From Campylobacteraceae bacterium (GTDB taxonomy: Bacteria; Campylobacterota; Campylobacteria; Campylobacterales; BB28): 35,539 nt of DNA. Under the pieces are notes generated by a model. The model was given only the letters and a program-made list of their open reading frames with translations, was not told the DNA's origin and did no database searches. Made by a program: the position numbers and the translations under genes. The stretch spans positions 1 to 35,539 of the forward strand of contig JADGEE010000023.1 in NCBI GenBank assembly GCA_016744535.1, written 5' to 3'. Below are positions 1-7,840 of this stretch, piece by piece (position 1 is the first letter of the stretch; each line of letters opens with the position of its first letter).

Positions 1-73
1 ATATAAAGATTTGTTTAAAATCTTTGTAGAACTAATGAAAAAGCCCAAATCAAGAGAGGTTTATCTTTCTTAA
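1..73 (+). CDS. Possible 3' end of a gene entering the window (partial)
   Basis: One plus-strand frame is open from base 2 to a TAA at 71-73 and would encode a 23-residue tail ending in REVYLS. The other two plus frames stop early. The stretch is too short to assign a family, and an open frame of this length can occur by chance in such AT-rich DNA. It is listed because its composition looks protein-like and nothing else explains these bases. Confidence 0.25.
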   Translation, partial: YKDLFKIFVELMKKPKSREVYLS

Positions 74-282
74 AGAAAATATAACCGTGGAGTGAGATAT
101 ACTACTAAAATAGTATATAAAAAAGTTTTTAATTTCATTTTTAATCCTTTTTAAAATTTTATCAAAATATTTAATTATTTCATATGGCATAATTTTGGTT
201 AAACAAAATAATATTAAGAGGGTAACTGTTTTAAATAAAGCAGAAAATGATTTCTTAAAGTCCTTAAAATAGAGGCTTTTAA
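74..282. other. Intergenic stretch without a recognisable gene
   Basis: No convincing open frame is seen. The only structure noted is an 8-bp inverted repeat (ATATACTA at 97-104, TAGTATAT at 111-118) followed by A- and T-rich sequence. It could be a weak terminator for the gene ending at 73. Confidence 0.3.
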
Positions 283-370
283 TGGCGGAGAGAGAGGGAT
301 TCGAACCCTCGAAGGTTTAACCCTTACACGAGTTCCAGTCGTGCTCCTTCAACCACTCGGACATCTCCCC
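283..370 (-). tRNA. tRNA-Ser, anticodon GGA
   Basis: Read on the minus strand this is an 88-nt class II tRNA starting GGGGAGATG and ending with an encoded CCA. The anticodon stem CACGA/TCGTG encloses the loop CTGGAAC, giving anticodon GGA, which reads UCC and UCU serine codons. A long variable arm, as expected for tRNA-Ser, follows, and the T-arm carries GGTTCGAATCC. The gene lies 47 bp downstream of the sppA stop codon on the same strand. No strong separate promoter is visible. Confidence 0.96.
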
Positions 371-417
371 TAAAAATAGAGTGTAATAGTAACATAAAAG
401 TGAAAAATTAGGAAGTT

Positions 418-1275
418 TTATTTTAGTTGTGTACTAAAAACTTCCATTGCAAATTTTGAAATACTCTCTTGAACAAATTCATTCATAAATTTTTCAAACT
501 CATTTGGCTCATTCCATACAGGTGTTTTAATACCACTTGCTTTTATTAACTCTTGTTCTGCAAAAGATAGAGTAGCTACACCGTCAATTAAATTTAACTC
601 TTTTGCTCTATGTGCTATAAAAACTCTTCCATTTGCAAATTCGTCTGATTTGTTTATATCAAGCCCTCTAGCTTGTGCTACTTCATTTACAAAATAGTCA
701 TAAATATCAGCTACCATCTCATTCATTTGTGTTTTCTCTTTTTTAGTCCATTCTCTATAAGGAGTCGCCATCTCTTTATACTCACCCATCTTTACACTTC
801 TAAAACTAATATCTAATTTATCCATTATATTTTCAATATTTGGAATTTGAGCAATAACTCCTATTGAGCCAATCATACTCCCTGGATTTGCATAAATTTT
901 ATGGCTATAAAGTCCACCGTAATAACTTCCACTTGCCATACTTCCTATTGCATAAGCGATAACAGGTTTCTCTTTAGCTAACTCTTTAATTGCTAATCCA
1001 ATTTCAAATGAGTGAGGGACACTTCCCCCTGGGCTGTCAATTACAAGTAAAACACCTTTTATATTATGATTTTTTAAATTTTTTAACTCTTCTAAAAATC
1101 TTGTACTATCAAAAATTTGTCCATTTAAATATATTTTAGCTAAATTAGCTCTTTTTATATCATCCACATCTGAACCAAAAATTAAAATTAGAATCACAAT
1201 AAATATTAATGATTTAAAATATTTTTGGATAAAATCCAATGGTGCTGTAATTGGTAAAAATAGTTTTCTAAACAA
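418..1275 (-). CDS. sppA: Signal peptide peptidase SppA (S49 family)
   Basis: This is a membrane-bound serine protease that degrades cleaved signal peptides. It has 285 residues, the length of the short (Bacillus-type) SppA. A transmembrane anchor is at about residues 20-34 and the catalytic domain starts near residue 44. The Ser-Lys dyad is visible: Ser115 in the GSMASGSYYG motif and Lys167 in GEYKEM, in the spacing of characterised enzymes. The start is TTG at 1275, chosen because AAGGAG lies 7 nt upstream and no better start exists. It follows the mnmD-like gene by 26 bp and is probably co-transcribed with it. tRNA-Ser follows downstream. Confidence 0.93.
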   Translation of the reverse strand: MFRKLFLPITAPLDFIQKYFKSLIFIVILILIFGSDVDDIKRANLAKIYLNGQIFDSTRFLEELKNLKNHNIKGVLLVIDSPGGSVPHSFEIGLAIKELAKEKPVIAYAIGSMASGSYYGGLYSHKIYANPGSMIGSIGVIAQIPNIENIMDKLDISFRSVKMGEYKEMATPYREWTKKEKTQMNEMVADIYDYFVNEVAQARGLDINKSDEFANGRVFIAHRAKELNLIDGVATLSFAEQELIKASGIKTPVWNEPNEFEKFMNEFVQESISKFAMEVFSTQLK

Positions 1276-1301
1276 TATTAATCTCCTTAAGTTTTTGTTT
1301 T

Positions 1302-2030
1302 TTAATTATCAAAAAGCATTTTTGCATTTGGATTTCTTTTTAATTTTAAATTCATATCAATTTCATTTAAATCATCTAATTTAAAAGTTGTGGCTATTGT
1401 AGCTTTTTTAGTTGAAATTAAATTTTCATAAATATGAAAATTATTATTAAAAAGTGTTAATCTAATAGGTGTAGCAATTGAATATGTAGTTAAAATAGCA
1501 CTCTCTTTTAACTTCAAACTTTTAAAATATTCATAACTCCAAAGAGTTGGGTTTTTACTGGAACTAAAAGCATCTTGATAAATTATATCAAATTTAACTT
1601 CACAACTATTTATAAACTCTCTTGCATCTTTATTAATAACTTTAATAGTAAAATTTTTATATGTGGTTTTTAAATTATCTGAAATATTATTTATAATATT
1701 TTTATATTTTTCAAACTCTTTTGGATATTCAAAATTTTTTAAAGATTTTATCAAATTTAAATCAAATTCAGGTGAGTAGATATTTATTTTAGTATTTAAT
1801 TTATCCTCTAAATAATAAATTGTAGCGAGAGAGTTATATCCTAGACCAAAGCATATGTCTAAAATATTTATCTCTCTATTGTTATTATTTTGTTTTAAAT
1901 ATTTAAAAGCAGGTATTATATGTTTATTAAGTGATTCATTTAATGCCCCATCTTTAATACTATGGTAATGCTCATTAAATTCACTTGAATAGAGAGTATT
2001 AGTTCCATCATTAGTTTTAACAAAATCCAC
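1302..2030 (-). CDS. mnmD: MnmC2-type tRNA wobble-uridine methyltransferase (single domain)
   Basis: The 242-residue protein matches the SAM-dependent methyltransferase half of MnmC, which makes 5-methylaminomethyl-uridine at position 34 of certain tRNAs. The N-terminus has the family pattern TLYSSEFNEHYHS. The SAM-binding motif DICFGLGY is at residues 58-65 and the signature DAFSSSKNPTLW at 153-164. The FAD-dependent oxidase half of the fused enterobacterial MnmC is absent, so this is the stand-alone form. The start is GTG at 2030, sharing one base with the TAG of the preceding gene (TAGTG), which indicates translational coupling. Family assignment is firm; the exact reaction is inferred. 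Confidence 0.85.
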   Translation of the reverse strand: MDFVKTNDGTNTLYSSEFNEHYHSIKDGALNESLNKHIIPAFKYLKQNNNNREINILDICFGLGYNSLATIYYLEDKLNTKINIYSPEFDLNLIKSLKNFEYPKEFEKYKNIINNISDNLKTTYKNFTIKVINKDAREFINSCEVKFDIIYQDAFSSSKNPTLWSYEYFKSLKLKESAILTTYSIATPIRLTLFNNNFHIYENLISTKKATIATTFKLDDLNEIDMNLKLKRNPNAKMLFDN

Positions 2031-2434
2031 TAATAAGCCCTAACCCACATCTCTTGTTTTTTTGCTGTAACTAAATCATATTTATCAAAGATATCTATAT
2101 TATTTACAGCAGTAAAACCACACTCACCTATTAAATCTTTTAATTCCCACAAATCTAAACTATCTTTTTTAACTAAAATAATTAAATCTGCTGTTATCTC
2201 AAGCTTTAAATATGAATCTTTTAAAACTTTTTCTGTAATTTGAATATCATCAGATATAACTACACACTCAAATAACCTCTCTAACTCTCCTTTATAATGC
2301 TTTAAATTTCCATCACATTTATTTAACTCATTTTCTAAAGTCTCTTTTATATCTTTATTTAATTCTCCAACTTCCAAAATTTGCATATTTGGATAGAAAT
2401 TAAATAGTTCTAAGAACATATCTAAATTTTTCAT
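2030..2434 (-). CDS. Uncharacterised protein, possibly a degenerate methyltransferase-like fold
   Basis: The 134-residue protein is not confidently recognised. It begins with a segment (MQILEVGE) resembling the first strand of a Rossmann-like methyltransferase and ends with a segment reading like the last strands of one (GECGFTAVN, then YDLVTAKK). No glycine-rich SAM loop is visible. The ATG at 2434 overlaps the stop of the periplasmic binding-protein gene by 4 nt (ATGA), and its TAG overlaps the GTG of the mnmD-like gene, so it sits tightly coupled between them. It could be an inactive partner of the neighbouring methyltransferase, but that is speculation. Confidence 0.7.
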   Translation of the reverse strand: MKNLDMFLELFNFYPNMQILEVGELNKDIKETLENELNKCDGNLKHYKGELERLFECVVISDDIQITEKVLKDSYLKLEITADLIILVKKDSLDLWELKDLIGECGFTAVNNIDIFDKYDLVTAKKQEMWVRAY

Positions 2435-3435
2435 TTAACTATCTTTAATTTTGAATCCCATTTAACATTATTTGGATTCCAAGTTTTAATAAAACTTTTT
2501 GGAATTGGACCCATCCAACCTGGATAAATTGAGAGTGTCTCTTTTGTCACTGGAAATGTTGGAACTAAAACATGATTAGCTACTTCTTTTCCAAGTAATA
2601 TATCATAAGTCATTTTCATAGCCTCTGCACCTAAAGGTCCACAAAATTGTGCTGAATCAATTTTAATTAATCCGCCATTTTTTATATTTTCAACAGACTT
2701 TGGATCACCATCAATCGTAGCTATAAAAATTTCATCTCTTTTAGCTTTAGTAAGTTCTTCTACTACACTAAGTCCACCACCATCATTAATAGTGAAAATA
2801 ACATCTATTGAACCTTTTTTTGGAAAATCTTTTACAATCTCTTTTCCAACTATTTTACCCTGTATCGGCTCAACTGCTTCATAAGTTTTTAATATTTCAT
2901 ATTTTTGCTTAAACTCATAAAGAGCATCTAAAAATCCATTTACTCTCTCAACTGTTGAAGAGACGTGAGGATATTCAACTAAAATTATATTTAACTTTTT
3001 ATTATTGGGAAATTTACTTGCAACATATTCGCCATCTAAAAAACCTGCTTGATAATTATTAGAAGTTACAAAAGCTTTTAATTCACCACCTAAAATATAT
3101 TGGTCATAAGCAATTACTGGAATTTTTTTCTTATTTGCTTTTAATAGAGGTGAGACAAGCGCAGCATTGTCTGTTGGTTGAACAATAATTGCATCAACTT
3201 TCATATCAATTAATTTATCGAACTGTTTTATCTGTTTTTCAATTCCATTAATACCATCTCCTGCTACAAAAGGAATTAATTTTACATTTAATCCATTTGC
3301 TACTTGTTCTAATCCATTTTTCATAGCAACTTGACCAGCGATATTCATAGACCAATACAAAACTCCTATTTTAAACTCTTTTGCAAAAATAGTAACACTA
3401 AGTATTAAACTTAAAAGTATTATTTTAAAAACCAT
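2431..3435 (-). CDS. Periplasmic sugar-type binding protein (RbsB-like, Peripla_BP_4)
   Basis: A 334-residue secreted ligand-binding protein. The N-terminus is a signal peptide (VFKIILLSLILSVTIFA), followed by a two-lobe periplasmic-binding fold of the ribose/autoinducer type: FKIGVLYWS, a VDAIIVQPTDN first-lobe strand, IPVIAYDQ, then VIFTINDGGG and ATIDGDP in the second lobe. The ATG at 3435 is preferred over an upstream TTG at 3456: it starts the signal peptide and has GGA 7-10 nt upstream. It overlaps the preceding gene by 11 bp. No ABC permease or ATPase gene is nearby, so it is an orphan that may feed a receptor or sensor rather than a transporter. The ligand cannot be read from the sequence. 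Confidence 0.85.
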   Translation of the reverse strand: MVFKIILLSLILSVTIFAKEFKIGVLYWSMNIAGQVAMKNGLEQVANGLNVKLIPFVAGDGINGIEKQIKQFDKLIDMKVDAIIVQPTDNAALVSPLLKANKKKIPVIAYDQYILGGELKAFVTSNNYQAGFLDGEYVASKFPNNKKLNIILVEYPHVSSTVERVNGFLDALYEFKQKYEILKTYEAVEPIQGKIVGKEIVKDFPKKGSIDVIFTINDGGGLSVVEELTKAKRDEIFIATIDGDPKSVENIKNGGLIKIDSAQFCGPLGAEAMKMTYDILLGKEVANHVLVPTFPVTKETLSIYPGWMGPIPKSFIKTWNPNNVKWDSKLKIVK

Positions 3436-3901
3436 AAGAGATTCCAAATCTTGCAAAATCTACATTTTCAGATTTTCCAATTTCAATATAAGGTTTTATT
3501 CCCTCATAACTATGAATGGATTCAAAATATCCACCATATATTTCAAGATTATTATTACTACCTTCATTCTTTCCAAAATAGACAAAAGGATAAATTAAAA
3601 GATAGTCATTTTCTAAAATAGATTTACCTAAACCAACATATCCAGCATTATTTGTGTCATTTAATACACCTAAAAGTTTCAATTCAAAATACTCAAAACT
3701 ATATTGAGTTAAAATTTCTGTAAAATCTGAATCTGATTTTTTTGAGTGTCTAATAAAAGCTAACGCTTTATCATTTAAAAATGTATGATTAAACTCAATT
3801 TGAAAAAAGTTATTTCCACCACCAACCCTCATTACACCTGTTGTTAAACCTGCTCCAAAAATAGCTATTTCTAGAATGAAAAGAGTTACTATTTTTTTCA
3901 T
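3425..3901 (-). CDS. Small predicted outer-membrane beta-barrel protein
   Basis: The 158-residue protein has a signal peptide at about residues 1-17 (MKKIVTLFILEIAIFGA). The remainder is rich in alternating hydrophobic, aromatic and glycine positions, as in amphipathic beta strands. It ends in ISYGF; a terminal phenylalanine is the usual recognition signal of outer-membrane barrels. No family is recognised by name. AGGAGG lies 6 nt before the ATG. Its 3' end overlaps the start of the binding-protein gene by 11 bp, so the two are probably made together, suggesting an outer-membrane/periplasm pair for the same solute or signal. The barrel assignment is inferred from pattern only. Confidence 0.7.
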   Translation of the reverse strand: MKKIVTLFILEIAIFGAGLTTGVMRVGGGNNFFQIEFNHTFLNDKALAFIRHSKKSDSDFTEILTQYSFEYFELKLLGVLNDTNNAGYVGLGKSILENDYLLIYPFVYFGKNEGSNNNLEIYGGYFESIHSYEGIKPYIEIGKSENVDFARFGISYGF

Positions 3902-3928
3902 AAAAACCTCCTATTGTTTAATTAAAAA

Positions 3929-5173
3929 TTATAACTTATTTATATCATCACATAACTTAATAATGGAATTATCTAAATAGTGAATATTATCACTACTTTT
4001 TTCTATAAAAATAGTCTGTTTCCACTGTGCTAGAATCTTTTGAAATGTATCCAAAGATGAAATTATCTCTTCATTTGAATTTTCTAAATTTAGTAAGTTT
4101 TCTCCGAGAGATTTAAGTGTATTAGCTAAAGAATTAAACTCTAGTAATATTTTTATACTTGAGCCATATTTAATTATAATATTTCCTATTTTATTTATTT
4201 TATCTTCTCTATTAAAATCTGTTCTATCTAAAATATCAAACCAATCCATCTCTAACTCTTCTATCTCATAAATATGCTCTAGCATATCACTATCAAACTC
4301 TCTCATATACTCTTCTGCTGAAATTTTATCTGATTTTATCTCTTTTGGTTCTTGTATATACTTTTTTTTAATTTCATCTTCGACTTCATCTTTTATTAAA
4401 AACTCTTCTAATAACTCTTTTTGTCTCTGAATTTTACTATCTTTATACTCTAATAATTTATCTTGTCTAGCTCTTGTAATTGCTGTTGCAGCACCTGATG
4501 CAAATGAAATTGTTAAATCTCTATCATCTATATTAAATGGAACTATCTCATTTGAGTTATCACCTATTTTATTTATTAATTGTAAAACTCCAATAATATG
4601 ACTTTTATTATTTTTCATTGGAACTACTAACATAGATTTAGTTCTATAATTATTTATTTTATCAAACTCTTTTGCACCTTTGAAATTAAATGAACCATAA
4701 TTATAAACATCATCTATTAAAAAAGGTCGATTTGTTAAGGCACAAAGAACGGCTACCATTTCAGTATTTGCTTGAGAATCTTCTTTAAATAAATTTAAGG
4801 CACTCCAATCAATTTTCTCTGCAACTCCACCTAATCTTATATTTAAACTCCTATTTTGAACAGCAGTAAAAGTTAGTTTTTTATTAGAAGAATCCTTTAA
4901 ATACAAAGTTCCTGCATCAGAGTTTGTAAATTCTATAGCTTTATAAAGAATCATATCAAGTAATTTATTTATATCTTTTTCGTGTGATATTGCTATACCT
5001 ATTTTATTTATCTCTCTTAATTTATTTGATTGATTTTCGTGAAAATTGTTTATTGCAGTATCTATTACGGTAAGTAAACTATCTATTGTTAGACCATCTA
5101 AAGGTTCATTTTTAAATAGATTTAAATTTTCTCTTATAGTCGCATTTAAATTAGATATATCATTGATTCCCAT
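3929..5173 (-). CDS. GAF-domain protein with helical C-terminal region
   Basis: A cytoplasmic 414-residue protein without signal peptide or membrane segments. Residues about 55-236 form a GAF domain (SDAGTLYLKD, then SMLVVPMKNNK and IIGVLQLINK), of the type that binds cyclic nucleotides or other small molecules in front of HD-GYP or cyclase domains. The remaining ~175 residues are predicted helical and acidic and contain no HD-GYP, GGDEF, EAL or kinase motifs, so the output domain is unrecognised. The ATG at 5173 has GAGG 6 nt upstream. It lies 27 bp upstream of the outer-membrane protein gene on the same strand, so co-transcription is likely. Confidence 0.8.
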   Translation of the reverse strand: MGINDISNLNATIRENLNLFKNEPLDGLTIDSLLTVIDTAINNFHENQSNKLREINKIGIAISHEKDINKLLDMILYKAIEFTNSDAGTLYLKDSSNKKLTFTAVQNRSLNIRLGGVAEKIDWSALNLFKEDSQANTEMVAVLCALTNRPFLIDDVYNYGSFNFKGAKEFDKINNYRTKSMLVVPMKNNKSHIIGVLQLINKIGDNSNEIVPFNIDDRDLTISFASGAATAITRARQDKLLEYKDSKIQRQKELLEEFLIKDEVEDEIKKKYIQEPKEIKSDKISAEEYMREFDSDMLEHIYEIEELEMDWFDILDRTDFNREDKINKIGNIIIKYGSSIKILLEFNSLANTLKSLGENLLNLENSNEEIISSLDTFQKILAQWKQTIFIEKSSDNIHYLDNSIIKLCDDINKL

Positions 5174-5210
5174 AAAAGCCTCATTTTTATTTAATATATA
5201 ATTTTTTTAT

Positions 5211-5441
5211 TTAAAATAACTTAAACTTGATATATTTTTTTGTACTCTCTATCCTTTTTATTAAAACTACTGCATATTTTAAAACATCATTAAATATATT
5301 TTTTAAATCAATTATAGAGTATTCGTGAGCAATCTCATTTCTAATATCTCTAATGTCAATTAAATCATCAGCACTATTTATAATATCTAATTTTTCCGCT
5401 AAATTTACTCCATCAATAAAAGTTTTGGCCTCTTCTCTCAA
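5211..5441 (-). pseudogene. HEPN-domain protein, C-terminal remnant
   Basis: This frame encodes 76 residues containing IRNEIAHEYS-type sequence (RDIRNEIAHEY), the R-x4-H motif of HEPN (HepT-like) RNases that pair with minimal nucleotidyltransferases. Only the C-terminal half is here: the usable start is a TTG at 5441 and a stop lies two codons upstream. The N-terminal ~30 residues lie just upstream in another frame (5452-5544). Comparing the two pieces with the usual ~140-150-residue length suggests that roughly 40 middle residues were deleted with a frameshift. The protein is unlikely to fold normally. Confidence 0.65.
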
Positions 5442-5451
5442 AATTAGTTAT

Positions 5452-5544
5452 TTAAAGAGTATTTATAAAAGTATCAAGAGCTTTTTCTAAAAGTGTTATA
5501 TTTGAGTTTAACTCATCTCTTAACTTTATCTCTCTTTGATTCAT
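5452..5544 (-). pseudogene. HEPN-domain protein, N-terminal remnant
   Basis: An ATG at 5544 begins a 30-codon frame (MNQREIKLRDELNSN...) that looks like the first helix of the HEPN protein whose C-terminal half is at 5211-5441, then hits TAA at 5452-5454. The ATG directly follows the TAA of the nucleotidyltransferase remnant (5545-5547), the usual antitoxin-toxin order. Together the two fragments are one broken gene. Confidence 0.55.
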
Positions 5545-5781
5545 TTAAAACTCCTTAGCTTCTAAAAGAATTAACTCTTTAAAACTATTTTTTTCATAAT
5601 AAGTAAAATTTACTATATCTATTTTTTGGTCACCAAATTTTTTATAAAACTCTCTCTTTACGAATCTAATATAACTTTTCTCAATTTTTTTATTTGATAG
5701 GATTAAAATATCAATATCTCCACCTCTTTTGTTTTTATCTAATCTTGAACCAAATAGATAGAGTTTTATATTTTGAAATTC
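5545..5781 (-). pseudogene. Minimal nucleotidyltransferase (MntA-like), N-terminally truncated
   Basis: The frame between a TGA at 5782-5784 and the TAA at 5545-5547 encodes 78 residues with the nucleotidyltransferase signature LFGSR at residues 9-13 and GGDIDIL at 20-26, then a second acidic strand KIDIVNFT. In intact family members about 15-20 residues and a start codon precede the LFGSR motif; here both are missing and the frame is closed by the TGA. With the adjacent HEPN fragments this is a decayed MNT/HEPN (MntA-HepT type) toxin-antitoxin pair, in which the nucleotidyltransferase normally inactivates the HEPN RNase. Confidence 0.65.
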
Positions 5782-5814
5782 TCATCGTAGTATTAGAGGC
5801 AAAAGGGGGATTAA

Positions 5815-6318
5815 TTAAATCCCACCTGCTGGTAAACCTAAGTCTTTCCAACCAAAAATGAATCCATCACTTGCAGTGTATACATTTTCATAACCTATAT
5901 TTGCTAATTTATTTGCTGCGTATTGACTTCTAGCTCCTTGATGACAAATTAAAATAACTTCTTGTTCAGCGTTTGAGCCTATAACTTTTTTAGCTTCTTT
6001 TATAAAATCTCTGTTTTCTATATTTATTATTTTATACATTTTAGTGGCTTTTTGTGCTTTAGCTTTTTTTGTTTCTACTCTCGATAAATTTATTCTATAC
6101 TTTAAATCTTTTGGTTTTACATCCATATAAAATATAGGAATATTAATATGTCCAACACCGTGACCTGTATATAAAAACTCTGTTGGAGTTCTAACATCAA
6201 TAATTATCGCACCTTTTTTCTGCTTCTCATATGCCTCTTTTGAAGTTATATCATCTAAATAGTACTTATCTTCCCCAAAAGCAAAAAGTGCTATAAATAG
6301 TAAAATAAGTTTTTTCAT
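5815..6318 (-). CDS. Periplasmic rhodanese-like protein
   Basis: The 167-residue protein has a short signal peptide (MKKLILLFIALFAFG) and a single rhodanese domain. IIIDVRTPTEF is at residues 38-48 and the active-site loop CHQGARS at 125-131, with the sulfur-carrying cysteine at 125. About 25 extra lysine-rich residues (roughly 72-96) lie between the first strand and the active site. Single-domain exported rhodaneses take part in periplasmic sulfur transfer; the partner is unknown. Its ATG overlaps the TGA of the haem-protein gene (ATGA), so the two are translationally coupled and probably act in one redox or sulfur process. Confidence 0.88.
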   Translation of the reverse strand: MKKLILLFIALFAFGEDKYYLDDITSKEAYEKQKKGAIIIDVRTPTEFLYTGHGVGHINIPIFYMDVKPKDLKYRINLSRVETKKAKAQKATKMYKIINIENRDFIKEAKKVIGSNAEQEVILICHQGARSQYAANKLANIGYENVYTASDGFIFGWKDLGLPAGGI

Positions 6319-6896
6319 TTAATTACCTTTTTATTAATTTCAACAACGATTGCACCTCTTACATCATTTATTTTATATCCTATAGCTTTATCATTTGGAT
6401 ATTTTTTATTAAAAAATTCTTTTGCATCTTTATTTATTGTATTCTCATCTCCGTGACACTTTAAGCAAACACCTTTTTTAATAAGTAATGGTTTATAAAA
6501 TTTATAACTATTAGTTCCTTCTTCAATTAATGGTTTTAACTTAACGCTAGAAGAGTTTAACAAATCAAATGCTTTTAAAATACTCTCTTCATTTGTATTT
6601 ACAGGTGCATTTAATGGGTTTCTATTTTTTAAACTAATTCTCTTTACACTTACACCTTTTTGTAATTTTTTATTTACTTCAATTGTAAGTTTTTGAGCCT
6701 CATTTGCACAAAATTCACTAGCTTTTGCAAAACCCTCTTTTTTAATTTTTTTCTTCAGTTGAGGTTCTAGTGCCTTAAATAGAGTTTTTGCACTCTCTTT
6801 ACCTATTTTCATAATTTTGTGCTGACTTTTTTCTTGGGTATTTGATGCAAATAGAGTTGCAGATAGAGTTAATGCTAAAATAATACCTTTTTTCAT
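6315..6896 (-). CDS. Exported c-type haem protein of the DUF3365 (Tll0287-like) family
   Basis: This is a 193-residue protein exported by a signal peptide (MKKGIILALTLSATLFAS). A DUF3365-like sensor fold carries one CLKCH haem-attachment motif (Cys144, Cys147, His148) and ends in DVRGAIVVEIN. Members of this fold are mono-haem periplasmic proteins proposed to sense redox state or ligands, and they also occur as the sensory part of signalling proteins. Here the domain stands alone. The ATG at 6896 is preferred over a TTG at 6902 because AAGGA lies 8 nt upstream and the signal peptide begins there. It is the first gene of the leftward operon and is coupled to the rhodanese gene. Confidence 0.85.
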   Translation of the reverse strand: MKKGIILALTLSATLFASNTQEKSQHKIMKIGKESAKTLFKALEPQLKKKIKKEGFAKASEFCANEAQKLTIEVNKKLQKGVSVKRISLKNRNPLNAPVNTNEESILKAFDLLNSSSVKLKPLIEEGTNSYKFYKPLLIKKGVCLKCHGDENTINKDAKEFFNKKYPNDKAIGYKINDVRGAIVVEINKKVIK

Positions 6897-6926
6897 AATC
6901 AAATTCCTTTTTAAAATAATAGATTT

Positions 6927-6934
6927 GCCGATTA
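6927..6934 (+). promoter_or_regulatory. Possible sigma-28-like -10 element upstream of fliL
   Basis: GCCGATTA resembles the sigma-28 -10 consensus GCCGATAA and lies 40 bp before the fliL start. The nearest TAAA (6912-6915) is 11 bp away instead of the usual 15, so the match is incomplete. Confidence 0.25.
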
Positions 6935-6945
6935 ATATAAAATAG

Positions 6946-6951
6946 ATTATA
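6946..6951 (-). promoter_or_regulatory. -10 element for the haem protein/rhodanese operon
   Basis: TATAAT on the minus strand, about 50 bp upstream of the ATG at 6896, in the short divergent region with fliL. No clear -35 is seen, as is usual for sigma-70 promoters of this phylum. Confidence 0.5.
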
Positions 6952-6974
6952 TCAAAAAAATTAGGAGATATTAT

Positions 6975-7496
6975 ATGGCTGACGAAAAAGAGAAAAAAGA
7001 AGAGGGTGGTAAGAAATCTTCAGGTATGGTTTTAATTATTGTAGGTGTTTTAATTGTGCTTATATTAGTAATTGGTGGACTTGTAGCTTTTTTACTTTTA
7101 TCTGGAAATGATGAGAGTGCAGAGGGTGGAGCAACGGCTGGTACAACTCAACAGCAACAACCAGTTCAAAGAAGACAACTTGATGATTTAACAATAGGAC
7201 CTATGTTTCCACTAGAGCAATTTATCGTAAATTTATTAAGCGATAGTGGTAGAAGGTTTTTAAAAACTACAATTGATTTAGAGTTAAGTGACGAAGATTT
7301 AATAGAAGAACTTGGAGCTAAAAATTCAAGAATTAGAGATGTTGTAATTAGAGTTTTATCATCGAAAACAGTAGAAGAGATTTCAACTCCAAAAGGAAAA
7401 GATAAGTTGAAAAAAGAGTTAAGTAATCAACTAAATGCAGTATTATTAGATGGGCAAATTGTGAGAGTATATTTTACTGATTTTGTAATTCAATAA
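6975..7496 (+). CDS. fliL: Flagellar basal-body protein FliL
   Basis: FliL is an inner-membrane protein that surrounds the flagellar stator units and helps torque generation. The 173-residue protein has a charged cytoplasmic N-terminus (ADEKEKKEEGGKK), one transmembrane helix at about 18-42, a Gln-rich linker, and the periplasmic FliL domain with the family ending DGQIVRVYFTDFVIQ. AGGAG is 6 nt before the ATG. Its TAA overlaps the ATG of acpS (TAATG), giving translational coupling; this fliL-acpS neighbourhood is familiar in Campylobacterota. Confidence 0.95.
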   Translation: MADEKEKKEEGGKKSSGMVLIIVGVLIVLILVIGGLVAFLLLSGNDESAEGGATAGTTQQQQPVQRRQLDDLTIGPMFPLEQFIVNLLSDSGRRFLKTTIDLELSDEDLIEELGAKNSRIRDVVIRVLSSKTVEEISTPKGKDKLKKELSNQLNAVLLDGQIVRVYFTDFVIQ

Positions 7497-7840
7497 TGAT
7501 AGGCATTGATATTGTCTCAATCGCTAGAATCGAAAAATTTATTAAAAAATTTGGAGATAAAGCATTAAATAGATTTTTGAGTGAAGATGAAATAAAAATA
7601 GCAATAAAAACGGAAACAATAGCAGGTTTTTGGTCAGCAAAAGAGGCAATTTCAAAAGCCTTAAAAACAGGGATTGGAAGTGAAATTGGATTTTTAGATA
7701 TCAAAATTTATAAAGATAAGAGAAATGCTCCTTATTTTGAATTATCTAATAGAGTAAAAGATAAATTTAATATAAAAGAATCTTCATTATCTATTTCACA
7801 CGATGGAGGTTTTGCAATAGCTGTTGCTGTGATTTTTTAA
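7496..7840 (+). CDS. acpS: Holo-[acyl-carrier-protein] synthase
   Basis: AcpS transfers 4'-phosphopantetheine from CoA to apo-acyl carrier protein. The 114-residue length is typical. The Mg-binding and catalytic pattern is present: GIDIVSIARIE at the N-terminus (Asp5) and FWSAKEAISKAL in the centre, followed by SISHDGGFAIA near the C-terminus. The ATG is fused to the fliL stop. Nothing unusual is seen in the protein itself. Confidence 0.95.
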   Translation: MIGIDIVSIARIEKFIKKFGDKALNRFLSEDEIKIAIKTETIAGFWSAKEAISKALKTGIGSEIGFLDIKIYKDKRNAPYFELSNRVKDKFNIKESSLSISHDGGFAIAVAVIF

